Below, one piece after another: positions 1-9,145 of a stretch of DNA of 64,000 bases. The first letter of the stretch is position 1. The number at the start of each line of letters is the position of its first letter. The stretch comes from Amycolatopsis sp. FDAARGOS 1241 (GTDB lineage Bacteria; Actinomycetota; Actinomycetes; Mycobacteriales; Pseudonocardiaceae): the NCBI RefSeq assembly GCF_016889705.1, contig NZ_CP069526.1, forward strand, positions 62,001 to 126,000, written 5' to 3'. The notes below the pieces were generated by a model. That model saw only the letters and a program-made list of their open reading frames with translations. It was not told where the DNA came from and did no database searches. The position numbers and the translations under genes were made by a program.

Positions 1-1324
1 TGCAGATAAATCTGCGAGGTCGGGGCACTGCGTTCGCCGCGCTCGCGCTGGGGATGCTGATGGCATCGCTGGACACCAACGTGGTCGTCGCGGCGCTGCC
101 CGTGATCGCCGCGGATCTCGGGGGCGCCACGCGGTGGGCGGGGTGACGGCGGCCTACCTGCTGGCCGTGGCCGTGTCGACGCCCGTGCACGGCAGCCTCG
201 GTGACCGCTGGGGCCGCCGACGGACGTTCGCCGGCTCGGCGCTCGTGTTCGCCGCCGGGTCGCTCGCGTGCGCGTTGGCGCCGGACGTGCCCGCGCTGGT
301 CGCTTTTCGCGCCGTGCAGGGGCTCGGCGGCAGTGGGCTGATCGTGGCCGCGGTGGCGGGCCTGGCGGAGCTGTTCGACTGCGCGGAGCTGGTGCGCCGT
401 CAGGGCTGGCTCACGGCGGTGTTCGCCGTGTCGGCGATCGGGGGCGCTCCGCTGGGCGGCGTGCTGGCCGCCACGGCGGGTTGGCGCTCGTCTTCCTGCT
501 GAATCTCCCGCTCTGCGCCGTGGCGCTGCTGGGTGCGCGAGCGGTCCCCGGCGCCCGCCGGGTGAGCCGAACCGCGTTCGACTGGGCGGGCGCGCTGCTG
601 GTCGCCGTGGCCGGCGGCGGGATCGTCGTGCTCGGCAGTGCCGGTGCGATTGACCGCGATCCGCTGCGGGCGACCGTGGTGGTTCTCCTCGCTCTCGTCG
701 CGACCCTCGCGTTCGTCCGCGTCGAACGGCGCGCCGCCGCACCACTGCTCCCACCGCGCCTCTTCGCCGACTCCGGGCTCGCCCGAGCCATCGGCGTCAC
801 CTTTCTCAGCGGAGTCGCGCTCTTCGGCAGCTTCACCTACGTCCCGCTCGTCCTCGGCGGCTCGCCGGCCACGACGGGTCTGCTGCTCCTGCCGATGACC
901 GCCGGGCAACTGTTGGTGACCAGCGGATTCGCCGCGTTCACGCGCCGGTTTCCCCGGCTCACGGCCTGGGGTCGGCTGGGCCCTGGCCCTCGGCGTGGCG
1001 GGACTCCTCGCGACGGCCGCGATCCCGATAGTGCCGCCGGGTGGCGCCCGGTTCGGGGTGAGCATCGCCGGACTGGCGTGCAACGGGGCCGCTCTCGGCC
1101 TGTCCATGCAGGTCTACGCGCTGCTCGCGCAGTACTGGGCGCCTGCGGACGTCCTCGGCTCGGCGATGGCCACGCTCACCTTCGCGCGGCAGATCGGCGG
1201 CTCGCTCGGCATCGCCCTCTTCGGCCTCCGGTCCGGGCCTGCGGTGTTCGTCGCGGCCGCCGCGGTTCTGCTGGTTGCGTGGATTTTCGCGCCGCGGGCC
1301 GCGCACGACCGGCTCGTGCGGTGA
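1..1324 (+). pseudogene. MFS drug-exporter-like gene, frame-broken, 5' end outside window
   Basis: Translation in successive frames gives a typical 14-TM-type multidrug MFS protein: the first helix with a MASLDTNVV segment, then a GDRWGRRR loop (motif A) and a later RQGWLTAVFAVSAIGGAPLGG helix region. The reading frame changes three times, near 130, near 485 and near 960; the first two shifts behave as one-base losses and the third as a one-base gain. The first lies in a G-rich run. The frame is open at the left edge, so the start may be outside the window. The last segment ends at a TGA at 1322-1324. Each piece aligns end to end with the next, so this is one gene that has decayed or been mis-sequenced. 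The substrate cannot be inferred. Confidence 0.75.
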
Positions 1325-1384
1325 TCGCTCGATCGGCGAAAATCCGGGCGCAAGTCTCGCGGGCGATCGAACTTGTGTTCTATC

Positions 1385-2116
1385 ATGCTCCGCGTGGATC
1401 GGACGATCTCGCTGTTCTCGGCGGAGGCGAGCGGCCCCGGGCTCCCGGACCTGGCCGGCCTGCTGTGCTGCCAGGGACAGATCACCGGCTTCGGGCGCAC
1501 GGCGGCGCGGCTGTCCGTGATCGTCGACGAGCAGTGGCGCGCGGGGGTGCTGGCGCGCGAGTGCCGCCGGCGTGGGGCCGACGCGCAGGTGACCGTGGCC
1601 GACTGTGGCCGCCCGCAGGTGCGCACGTCGTTCCGTGTCGATCTGCTGCCGCTGGCGGCGCGGTGGCTGCGCACAGGGTGCTCCGGTCCGACCGAAGACG
1701 ATTCGGGCAAGGCGGTGCCCGACGGGTTCCGCCTGAGCGGCGCGATGTTGCGCATGTGGGCGCTCGCGGCGGGGCGTCCGGGCCCGTCGGGTTACCTGCT
1801 CGGCATGGACCCGCTCGCGCCCGGGATGCACGAGGAACTGCTGGCCGCGCTGGAGCCGCTCGGCGTGCAGGCGCGGCTGCTGGGGCCGAAGGCGGAGGAG
1901 CCGGGCGTACGGGTGTCCGGCCGGCGCCGGCTCGACGGGTTGCTCGAGCTCATCGGCGAACCACCCGCGGGCGCGGAAGCCGCGTGGCCCGAGCTGCCGG
2001 AGCCGAAGGACGCGGCGGCCTGGCCCGGTCGGGCCCGGCCCGCCCCCGAACGCACCGAAGGGGACCCTCGCCGAGGCGAGAGTCCCCTTCAGTACTTGCT
2101 GGAGGCCGTTGGTTAG
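1385..2116 (+). CDS. Conserved actinobacterial protein upstream of topA, WhiA-like pattern
   Basis: Encodes about 243 aa from the ATG at 1385; a GTG at 1373 is an alternative and neither has a clear ribosome binding site. The middle and C-terminal parts (segment HEELLAALEPLGVQARLL, then GVRVSGRRRLDGLLELIGEP) resemble in pattern the LAGLIDADG-like half repeats of WhiA, and the N-terminal part has an LCCQGQITGFGR segment. M. tuberculosis also keeps a conserved hypothetical gene beside topA, which fits this position. The last 20 or so codons run straight through a strong hairpin at 2057-2090, so the natural C-terminus may be shorter, with a small indel having extended the frame. Function unknown; a DNA-binding role is only a guess. 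Confidence 0.6.
   Translation: MLRVDRTISLFSAEASGPGLPDLAGLLCCQGQITGFGRTAARLSVIVDEQWRAGVLARECRRRGADAQVTVADCGRPQVRTSFRVDLLPLAARWLRTGCSGPTEDDSGKAVPDGFRLSGAMLRMWALAAGRPGPSGYLLGMDPLAPGMHEELLAALEPLGVQARLLGPKAEEPGVRVSGRRRLDGLLELIGEPPAGAEAAWPELPEPKDAAAWPGRARPAPERTEGDPRRGESPLQYLLEAVG
2057..2090. terminator. Bidirectional terminator hairpin between convergent genes
   Basis: GAAGGGGAC at 2057-2065 pairs with GTCCCCTTC at 2082-2090. After one mismatch the stem continues as CTCGCC/GGCGAG to a very small loop. It lies between two converging genes but inside the last codons of the plus-strand frame. Confidence 0.75.
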
Positions 2117-2946
2117 AAAACTCGTCCGGTCGCGGGTTTCGGCAGCGCGCAGCCGGGGCGGGCGAGGTCGATCTCGCTGGCCGGCGTGAGGCAGGCGGGA
2201 ATACTGAACGTCTCCTCGCCGTACTTGCTACCCGGGTGCACGGTGACGGTCCCGGACCCGTCGACCTCACAGGGGTTGTCGAGGGTGCAGCGCTCGCCGT
2301 TCTCGTTCGACGTGTTGTTGATGCCGATGACCTTGCCGGTCGTGGTGTCGACGATCGGCGAGCCGGAGGTGCCGCCGACGGTCTCGCACTCGGGCGTGTA
2401 GCGGATCGAGTCCTTCCACACCCAGCCGTTCTCGTGCAACTCGTTCACGAACCCGTCGATCGAGCAGGAGTAGATGGTCTTCCAGAAGCCCGAGACCACG
2501 TCGATTTCCGTGCCCGCCGCCGGGTGCGCCCCGGCGAGCTCGAGCGGCGAGATCCGGTACTTCTGCTTGATCTTCGCGTAGCTGGTGTCGAGCTGGTAGA
2601 GCGAGACGTCGGTGTCGGTCATGGTCGCGTACACGACTTTTTTGGCCTTCAGCGTGCCGAGGCTCTGCTTGCCGTCCGGCGACAGCAGGCTGAACGTCCG
2701 CGTGGACTTCTCCCCGACGACGACCTGGCCCGGTTTCGGGAACCCCGACTCCAGGCAGTGACCGTTGGACATCACGAGCGCGGGCGCCGTGTCGGGCGTG
2801 CCGGCCGGTTTGACCACCGAACCGGAGCAGTTGGACAGGGCCACCGCCCCGGCGAACGTGGCGGTCACCGCACCCGCCTCGGGTGCTGTGACCAGGGCAA
2901 ACGCGGCCACGGCGGCGACCACGCCACCGAGCAGGCGTCGGGTCAT
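2113..2946 (-). CDS. Secreted trypsin-like serine protease
   Basis: A 277-aa protein. The ATG at 2946 is chosen because AAGGA lies 7 bases upstream and a signal peptide follows at once (MTRRLLGG, a hydrophobic VAAVAAFALVTA core, then AGA). Although the frame is open to 3069, the upstream extension has no signal character. The catalytic triad of a chymotrypsin-fold protease is visible: His in SNGHCL, Asp in DTDVSLYQL, Ser in GGTSGSPI. The mature part holds several cysteines likely to form disulfides, including a CTLDNPC pair near the end. The protein is therefore exported and probably acts on extracellular protein. It converges on the preceding gene across a shared hairpin terminator. No substrate can be deduced. 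Confidence 0.85.
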   Translation of the reverse strand: MTRRLLGGVVAAVAAFALVTAPEAGAVTATFAGAVALSNCSGSVVKPAGTPDTAPALVMSNGHCLESGFPKPGQVVVGEKSTRTFSLLSPDGKQSLGTLKAKKVVYATMTDTDVSLYQLDTSYAKIKQKYRISPLELAGAHPAAGTEIDVVSGFWKTIYSCSIDGFVNELHENGWVWKDSIRYTPECETVGGTSGSPIVDTTTGKVIGINNTSNENGERCTLDNPCEVDGSGTVTVHPGSKYGEETFSIPACLTPASEIDLARPGCALPKPATGRVF

Positions 2947-3262
2947 GGTGGTTCCTTTCGGCTCGACGAGGTAGTAAGTGAAGCGGTGTCGACGCCAGGC
3001 CCACCACCGTCGAACGGAGGGTATCGACGTGATCACGAGATACCCTGCACGGCACGTGTCCGGAATCACGTGCTAGGTCTGGATAGGAAACATCGTCGAG
3101 GTCAGCGGCGATCCGACGGGCAGGGGCCGGACGGCGTGTCAGGCCACCTAGCCGCTGTCGGGCCGGTGCGAGCGTGCACACTGGCTGGTCGAAGACGCGG
3201 GCGCAGAACCCCTCGTCGAGGGGTAAAGCAGTGCCGCCGCCATCGTGGGCGATGGCGCGGAG

Positions 3263-6118
3263 ATGAGTGGAGAGCAGGGCAGCGTGGCAGGAGCACGGAC
3301 CAAGAAGAACGGCACCGGGACGGACGGCGCCGGGCGCCGGCGGCTGGTGATCGTCGAGTCGCCCACGAAGGCCCGCAAGATCGCCCCGTACCTCGGCGGC
3401 AACTACGTCGTGGAGTCCTCCGTCGGGCACATCCGCGACCTCCCGCGGGGTGCGGCCGACGTCCCCGCCCAGTACAAGGGCGAGTCGTGGGCGCGCCTCG
3501 GCGTCGACATCGACAACGACTTCAAGCCCCTCTACATCGTCACGCCGGACAAGAAGTCCAAGGTCACGGAGCTGAAGGGCCTGCTGAAGGACGTCGACGA
3601 GCTCTACCTCGCCACGGACCCCGACCGCGAGGGTGAAGCCATCGCCTGGCACCTGCTCGAGACGCTCAAGCCGAAGGTGCCCGTGCGCCGCATGGTGTTC
3701 CACGAGGTCACCGAGCAGGCGATCCGCGCGGCCGCCGACGCCACCCGCGAGCTCGACGCCGACCTGGTCGACGCGCAGGAGACCCGCCGCATCCTCGACC
3801 GGCTCTACGGCTACGAGGTCTCGCCCGTGCTGTGGAAGAAGGTCATGCCGAAGCTCTCGGCGGGCCGCGTGCAGTCCGTGGCCACGCGCATCGTGGTCGA
3901 GCGCGAGCGGGAGCGCATGCGCTTCACATCGGCGTCGTACTGGGACATCTCCGCGACGATGGACGCGGGCGAGGACGCCTCGCCGCAGACGTTCCAGGCA
4001 CGCCTGGTCTCCGTCGACGGCGCGCGCCTGGCCACCGGTCGCGACTTCGATTCCAACGGCCGGCTGAAGGGCTCGGCCAACGAGATCCGCGTGCTGGGCG
4101 AAGCCGACGCGCAGGCCCTGGCGCAGGCCCTGGCCAACCGCGACTTCCGCGTCGCGAGCGTCGAGGAGAAGCCGTACACGCGCAAGCCGTACGCACCGTT
4201 CATGACCTCGACGCTGCAGCAGGAAGCGGGCCGCAAGCTGCGGTTCACGTCCGAGCGCACGATGCGAATCGCGCAGAAGCTGTACGAGAACGGCTACATC
4301 ACCTACATGCGTACCGACTCGACCACGCTGTCGGAGTCGGCGATCTCGGCCGCGCGCAGCCAGGCGACGCAGCTGTACGGCAAGGAGTACGTGTCGCCGT
4401 CGCCGCGGCAATACACGCGCAAGGTCAAGAACGCGCAGGAGGCCCACGAGGCGATCCGCCCGTCCGGTGAGGTGTTCCGCACGCCGGGCCAGGTCGCGGG
4501 TGAGCTGGACTCCGACGAGTTCCGCCTGTACGAGATGATCTGGCAGCGCACGATCGCGTCGCAGATGGCCGACGCGAAGGGCACCACGATGTCGGTGCGC
4601 ATCGTCGGCACCGCGACCTCGGGCGAGGAGTGCACGTTCGCCGCGTCCGGTCGCACCATCACCTTCGCGGGCTTCCTGAAGGCCTACGTCGAGGCGGTCG
4701 ACACCGAGGCCGGCGGCGAGGCCGACGACAAGCAGAGCCGTCTGCCGGTGCTGGTCAAGGACCAGGGCCTGACCGCGAACGACCTGTCCGCCGACGGCCA
4801 CACCACGTCGCCGCCCGCGCGGTACTCGGAGCCGAGCCTGGTGAGCAAGCTCGAGGAGCTGGGCATCGGCCGGCCGTCGACCTACGCGTCGATCATCAAG
4901 ACCATCCAGGACCGCGGGTACGTGTGGAAGAAGGGTTCCGCGCTGGTGCCCTCCTGGGTCGCGTTCGCCGTGATCGGCCTGATGGAGCGGCACTTCGAGC
5001 GGCTGGTGGACTACGACTTCACCGCCGGGCTCGAGGACGAGCTCGACCGCATCGCCAACGGCGACGAGCACCGCGCGCAGTGGCTCTCGAAGTTCTACTT
5101 CGGCGGCGATTTCGGCGTGGAGGGCTCGGTCGGCCGGCTCGGCGGGCTGAAGAAGCTGGTCGACGGCAGCGTCGAGGGCATCGACGCCCGCGAGATCAAC
5201 TCGATCCCGCTGTTCAACGACGCCGACGGGCACAAGGTCGTCGTGCGCGTGGGCCGCTACGGGCCGTACCTCGAGCGCGAGGTCGACGGCCAGTCGCAGC
5301 GCGCCAACCTGCCCGAGGACCTGCCGCCCGACGAGCTGACGTCGGAGATCGCGGAGAAGCTCTTCGCGACGCCGCAGGAGGGTCGCCGGCTGGGGACCGA
5401 CCCGGTGAGCGGGCACGAGATCGTGGCGAAGGAAGGCCGCTTCGGCCCGTACGTCACCGAGGTGCTGCCCGAGCCGGAGCCGCTGCCAGAGGGCGCGACG
5501 GCCGCGCAGAAGAAGGCCGCCAAGGCGAAGCAGCCGAAGCCGCGCACGGGTTCACTGTTCAAGTCCATGGCGATCGACACGATGACGCTCGACGACGCGC
5601 TGAAGCTGCTGTCGCTGCCGCGCGTGGTGGGCAAGGATCCGGAGTCCGGTGACGAGATCACCGCGCAGAACGGGCGCTACGGGCCGTACCTGAAGAAGGG
5701 CACGGACTCGCGTTCGCTGCAGACCGAGGAGCAGCTGTTCTCGATCACGCTGGAAGAGGCGTTGAAGATCTACTCGGAGCCGAAGCAGCGCGGCCGGTCG
5801 GCCACCGCGAAGCCGCCGCTCAAGGAGCTCGGCGACGACCCGGTTTCGGGCAAGCCGATGGTGGTCAAGGACGGCCGCTTCGGCCCGTACGTGACCGACG
5901 GTGAGTACAACGCGACGCTGCGGAAGACCGACAGCATCGAGGACCTCACGGCCGAGCGGGCGGCGGAGCTGCTGGCGGACAAGCGGGCGAAGGGCCCGGC
6001 GCCGAAGAAGCGCACGACGACCCGGAAGACCACGACGGCGTCGAAGTCGACCGCGACCAAGACCGCGGCGGCCAAGAAGGCGCCCGCGAAGAAGACGAGC
6101 ACCGCGAAGGCCAAGTAG
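3263..6118 (+). CDS. topA: DNA topoisomerase I
   Basis: Type IA topoisomerase that relaxes negative supercoils. From the ATG at 3263 it is 951 aa, the usual size for actinobacterial TopA; GTG codons at 3245 and 3281 are alternatives, the latter with a GGAGAG upstream. The TOPRIM domain starts with RLVIVESPTKARKI and contains the metal-binding ATDPDREGEA. The catalytic tyrosine is in YMRTDS (codon at 4304-4306). Instead of zinc fingers the C-terminus has repeated topoisomerase C-terminal modules, visible as recurring GRYGPYL / GRFGPYV segments. It ends in a Lys/Thr/Ala-rich basic tail, as in mycobacterial and Streptomyces enzymes, used for processivity. A strong terminator follows 17 bases after the stop. 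Confidence 0.98.
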   Translation: MSGEQGSVAGARTKKNGTGTDGAGRRRLVIVESPTKARKIAPYLGGNYVVESSVGHIRDLPRGAADVPAQYKGESWARLGVDIDNDFKPLYIVTPDKKSKVTELKGLLKDVDELYLATDPDREGEAIAWHLLETLKPKVPVRRMVFHEVTEQAIRAAADATRELDADLVDAQETRRILDRLYGYEVSPVLWKKVMPKLSAGRVQSVATRIVVERERERMRFTSASYWDISATMDAGEDASPQTFQARLVSVDGARLATGRDFDSNGRLKGSANEIRVLGEADAQALAQALANRDFRVASVEEKPYTRKPYAPFMTSTLQQEAGRKLRFTSERTMRIAQKLYENGYITYMRTDSTTLSESAISAARSQATQLYGKEYVSPSPRQYTRKVKNAQEAHEAIRPSGEVFRTPGQVAGELDSDEFRLYEMIWQRTIASQMADAKGTTMSVRIVGTATSGEECTFAASGRTITFAGFLKAYVEAVDTEAGGEADDKQSRLPVLVKDQGLTANDLSADGHTTSPPARYSEPSLVSKLEELGIGRPSTYASIIKTIQDRGYVWKKGSALVPSWVAFAVIGLMERHFERLVDYDFTAGLEDELDRIANGDEHRAQWLSKFYFGGDFGVEGSVGRLGGLKKLVDGSVEGIDAREINSIPLFNDADGHKVVVRVGRYGPYLEREVDGQSQRANLPEDLPPDELTSEIAEKLFATPQEGRRLGTDPVSGHEIVAKEGRFGPYVTEVLPEPEPLPEGATAAQKKAAKAKQPKPRTGSLFKSMAIDTMTLDDALKLLSLPRVVGKDPESGDEITAQNGRYGPYLKKGTDSRSLQTEEQLFSITLEEALKIYSEPKQRGRSATAKPPLKELGDDPVSGKPMVVKDGRFGPYVTDGEYNATLRKTDSIEDLTAERAAELLADKRAKGPAPKKRTTTRKTTTASKSTATKTAAAKKAPAKKTSTAKAK

Positions 6119-6135
6119 GCGGCGGAAGTTCCGTC

Positions 6136-6166
6136 GGGGGCCACCCGAACGCTTCGGGTGGCCCCC
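6136..6166 (+). terminator. topA terminator hairpin
   Basis: A 14-bp perfect stem (GGGGGCCACCCGAA at 6136-6149 with TTCGGGTGGCCCCC at 6153-6166) and a 3-base loop, just after the topA stop. The tail is not T-rich, as usual in high-GC actinobacteria. Confidence 0.85.
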
Positions 6167-6190
6167 TTCGTCACGCCTGGGGGACAGTGG

Positions 6191-7339
6191 GTGGAGCAGG
6201 CTCGGCGTGCGCGCGCCGCGGTTTCGGTGGTGTTCGCGGTGTGCGGGGCGGCGTTCGCCACGTGGGCGGCGCGGATCCCGGCGGCGCAGGCCCACGCCGG
6301 GCTGAGCGCGGGCCGGCTGGCGGTCGGCTTGTTCGGGCTCGCGGCGGGGTCGGTGGCCGCGCTCGTGGCAGCGGGGCCGGTGCTCACGAAGATCGGCAGC
6401 CGCCGCGGAGTGCTCGCCGGTGCGACCGTGTTGTGCGCGGGACTGCCGCTGGCCGCGTTCGCGCCGGATCTCGTGACGTTCGTGGGCGCGCTGGTCGTGC
6501 TCGGCGTGGGCAACAGCCTGCTCGACGTGTCGATGAACGCCCACGCCCTGCGCGTCGAGGAGGAGTACGGGCGGCCGATCTTCGCCGGATTCCACGCGTT
6601 CTGGAACATCGGCGGGCTGCTGGGGTCCGGTGCCGGCGCGCTGATGGAGACGTGGCGGGTGCCGCTCCAGGTCCACTTCACGGCGACGGGGGCCGTGCTT
6701 CTGCTCGTTGCGCTGGGTGCGGCGACGCGGTTCCTGCCGGGTGCCGACCGCGGCCAGGGCGACGCGGCGTTCGCGCTGCCGTCGAAGGCGCTGATCCCAC
6801 TGGGGGTGATCGCGTTCTGCGGGTTCGTCGCCGAGGGCACGGTGAACGACTGGAGCGCCGTGTACCTGCGGGAAGTCACGTCGGCGACAGCGGCTCTGGC
6901 GTCCTTGGGCTACTTCGGGTTCTCGATCACGATGATCGCGGTGCGGGTCGTGGCGGACCGGCTCGTGGAGCGCCACGGCGTCGTGCCGTTCATGCGCACG
7001 GCGGCGGCGGTGACGATGCTCGGGTTCCTGCTGGTCGTGGCCGTGCCGCTGCCGTGGTTCGCGGTGGCCGGGTTCGCCGTGGTCGGCCTCGGGGTGTCGG
7101 GGATGGTGCCGCTGGCGTGGAGCGCGGCGAGCCGCAAGCAGGCCGACGCGCCGAGCCGGGCGATCGCGGCGGTGGCCGCGTGCGGGTACTTCGGGTTCCT
7201 CGTGGGGCCGGTGCTGATCGGCGCGCTGGCCGGCGGGATCGGGCTGCACTGGACGCTGGCGGTAGTCGGGACCATCGTCGTGTCCGTGTACTTCCTGGCG
7301 CCGACGATGCGCGTCGCGCAAGCCTCTTCGAGCCGCTGA
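6191..7339 (+). CDS. MFS transporter, YbjJ-like
   Basis: A 382-aa membrane protein. The frame is open from 6158, but that start falls in the topA terminator, so the GTG at 6191 is preferred; its ribosome binding site is weak. About 12 hydrophobic helices are visible. The family hint is the NDWSAVYLRE motif around the middle and the GNSLLDVSMNAHA segment, both typical of the YbjJ/fucose-permease-like branch of the major facilitator superfamily. The substrate is unknown; relatives move sugars or small metabolites. Gene order shows no operon partner: topA ends upstream at a terminator and the next gene has its own damage-responsive promoter. Confidence 0.75.
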   Translation: MEQARRARAAVSVVFAVCGAAFATWAARIPAAQAHAGLSAGRLAVGLFGLAAGSVAALVAAGPVLTKIGSRRGVLAGATVLCAGLPLAAFAPDLVTFVGALVVLGVGNSLLDVSMNAHALRVEEEYGRPIFAGFHAFWNIGGLLGSGAGALMETWRVPLQVHFTATGAVLLLVALGAATRFLPGADRGQGDAAFALPSKALIPLGVIAFCGFVAEGTVNDWSAVYLREVTSATAALASLGYFGFSITMIAVRVVADRLVERHGVVPFMRTAAAVTMLGFLLVVAVPLPWFAVAGFAVVGLGVSGMVPLAWSAASRKQADAPSRAIAAVAACGYFGFLVGPVLIGALAGGIGLHWTLAVVGTIVVSVYFLAPTMRVAQASSSR

Positions 7340-7367
7340 CGGACCGTTCGGCGCACAATCGTGTGGA

Positions 7368-7385
7368 TTCGAACAAAAGTTCGAA
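7368..7385 (+). promoter_or_regulatory. LexA (SOS) box
   Basis: TTCGAACAAAAGTTCGAA is a perfect 18-bp palindrome containing the actinobacterial LexA consensus TCGAAC-N4-GTTCGA. It sits 33 bp before the GTG of the next gene and directly upstream of its putative -35 element, a normal position for repression. Confidence 0.88.
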
Positions 7386-7388
7386 AAA

Positions 7389-7411
7389 TTGTCGGTACCA
7401 GGGTGTTCAAT
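7389..7411 (+). promoter_or_regulatory. RecA-NDp-like (PafBC-type) promoter
   Basis: TTGTCGGTA at 7389-7397, eight bases, then TTCAAT at 7406-7411. This is close to the LexA-independent damage promoter known from mycobacteria (TTGTCRGTG-N8-TAnnnT), with one mismatch in each element. The expected transcription start, about 7 bases after the -10 box, falls on the GTG at 7418, implying a leaderless message. Confidence 0.55.
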
Positions 7412-7417
7412 GGTGGG

Positions 7418-8254
7418 GTGAGCAGTTCAGCAGCCGTCGTCTTCGACGTCATCGACGAGGTCATCGCGCCGCTCCGGGCGGAGGTTCCGGAGCGGCCGTC
7501 CGTGATGGAGTTCTACGACCCGCAGTTCAGCGTGCCCCCGGTGCTGGTCGAGTCCACCGGTGATGAGCCGGATGCCGAGCCGCTGAGTCTCGCCGACGAG
7601 GTGCAGCAGTCGTTCGGGCCCTCGCTGGGGCCCGGACTCGTCGAAGAGGTGGAGCAGTACGCGCGGTTCGTGGCCGGGATGTCGGCGCTCGGCCTGGCGC
7701 CTGAGGGAGAGGTGACCCCCGAGGCGGTCGGGCTGTACCGCGTGCTGCGCGGTGGCTTCATCCGCGGGGTCGTCACGGGCGTTTTCCCGACCCGTGAGGA
7801 GCCCTGGGAGGTCCGCTTCTTCGGCGACGACGACTACACCACGGTGATGAGCAAGCGGGGCCGCCGCGCGCGCCTGCGGTCCGGCCTGCTCAGCGCCCTG
7901 CCCGGCTGGGTCTTCGACGGTCTGCCCGACCGTCCGCCCGGACCGGGTCCCGCCGTCCGCATCGAAACCGACCACAGCGGGCTCGTCCCGCCTGTCGCGT
8001 GGGGCTCGCTCGACGTCATCCGCTCGGCGGTCGCCCGTCCACGGCTCGGCACCGTTCTCGTCGACCTCGCGGTGCGCGACGCCGTGCTCGCCGAGTACCC
8101 GCACGGCGCCTTCGGCCTGGTCGACAACGACCAGGGGCGCTACCAGTTCCGGGCGGCGCCGCGCCCGGACGGTGGCTGGGTAATGACGTGGACACCGGCG
8201 ACGCGAGGGACGGCCGAGGCGTGGATCGTCGAGGCGGTGAAGCGTCACGCGTGA
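7418..8254 (+). CDS. DNA-damage-regulated protein of unknown function
   Basis: I do not recognise this 278-aa protein. The frame is open from 7361, but that would include the LexA box; the GTG at 7418 coincides with the predicted transcription start, so a leaderless start there is chosen. The protein has no signal peptide or membrane segment. It has an acidic N-terminal third, a middle block GLYRVLRGGFIRGVVTG followed by a GDDDYTTVM segment, and a C-terminal VDNDQGRYQF ... WVMTWTPAT block. That last pattern (D-x-x-x-GRY then W-x-T-x-x-PA) weakly echoes the ends of the EspG-like proteins at 29194 and 30087, so a distant relation is possible but unproven. Regulation is the best clue: a perfect SOS box plus a RecA-NDp-like promoter suggest strong induction by DNA damage. 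Confidence 0.75.
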   Translation: MSSSAAVVFDVIDEVIAPLRAEVPERPSVMEFYDPQFSVPPVLVESTGDEPDAEPLSLADEVQQSFGPSLGPGLVEEVEQYARFVAGMSALGLAPEGEVTPEAVGLYRVLRGGFIRGVVTGVFPTREEPWEVRFFGDDDYTTVMSKRGRRARLRSGLLSALPGWVFDGLPDRPPGPGPAVRIETDHSGLVPPVAWGSLDVIRSAVARPRLGTVLVDLAVRDAVLAEYPHGAFGLVDNDQGRYQFRAAPRPDGGWVMTWTPATRGTAEAWIVEAVKRHA

Positions 8255-9145
8255 GGTCGGTGGAGCCGGGGGTCCCGGGGTGGGGTCCGGGGAGTGTGGC
8301 GCGATGGGCTGGTGAGAGGCGAGTGACGTTGGCGGAGTGGGTGTTTGTGCGGTGGTAGTGGGAGTTGAGTGCGGGGCGTTGTGGTTCTCGCGTCTGACGA
8401 ACCGTGGGCGGGCGAACCGTGGGCTGGTGGCCGGCGGGCGAGGCTCGGTGACGGGCGGGTTTCGCGATGGGCGCGGCTTGGCGAGGGGCCACGGTGGGGC
8501 CTCAGCCACTGCGGCGATCGGCCGATGCTTGGCGACGGGTGGGGCTTCGCGATGCGCAGGTCTTGGTGACGGGCGCGGCTTGGAGACGGGCCGCGGCGCG
8601 CCGTCGGTGAGTGGCCATCGGCATGGCTCGGTGTAGGCGCGGATTCGTGACGGTCGCGGCTTGACGGCGGCGAGGTGCGGGTGCGGTGACCTTCGAACCG
8701 GCGGCGACGCGTGAGGCGCGGCTTCGGGGTCGGAGACTCTTGATCCGGCGGCGATGGGTAGGGCGCAGCGACAGGCGGATGCGTCGGACGGCCAGCGGCG
8801 GCCGGCCGGGCGCGGCGCTGGCGTCTCGCAGCGGCGCTTGCGGCGTGAGGTGGTGGTTCGCGAAGTGGGTCGCGGCCGGTCGGCGGAACGGGCGCGTGGG
8901 ACGCGCAGGTGAGGCCCGGCGGGCCGGGTAAAACACCCCAGGTCGGTTACGAAGAGTGCCCGATCTCGTGATCGGGATCACCCGCGGACGACACCAGCGG
9001 CGGTCGACCGCGAGGGCCTGTACCTGCAAACTGCTGCGGGGATCGGCTGGTGCGCCGCGGAGTTGTGCGGCCATTGGGCGGATGCGGGAGCCGGTAGTGT
9101 CGCCGACACTGGCCGGCGAGGACATTCCGTAGTGAGGTGGTCACC
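8255..9145. other. Gene-free G-rich intergenic region with degenerate short repeats
   Basis: About 890 bases with no convincing gene. The plus strand is G-rich and T-bearing with few A. From about 8400 to 8600 short phrases recur imperfectly: CGAACCGTGGGC twice in tandem near 8398-8424, then several variants of a GACGGGCG...GGCTTGG phrase. Small frames here have no ribosome binding sites and unnatural composition. The last part (8990-9140) probably holds the promoter of the next gene, but no clear elements are seen. Confidence 0.6.

Noticed and set aside
3245..6118. Very long open frames antisense to and out of frame with topA
   Set aside because: They follow from the high-GC codon bias of topA; they have no ribosome binding sites or recognisable domains and are arginine-rich shadows.
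8337..8636. Short open frame in the 8.3-9.1 kb G-rich region
   Set aside because: Biased Gly/Arg composition from repeats, no ribosome binding site, no family resemblance.
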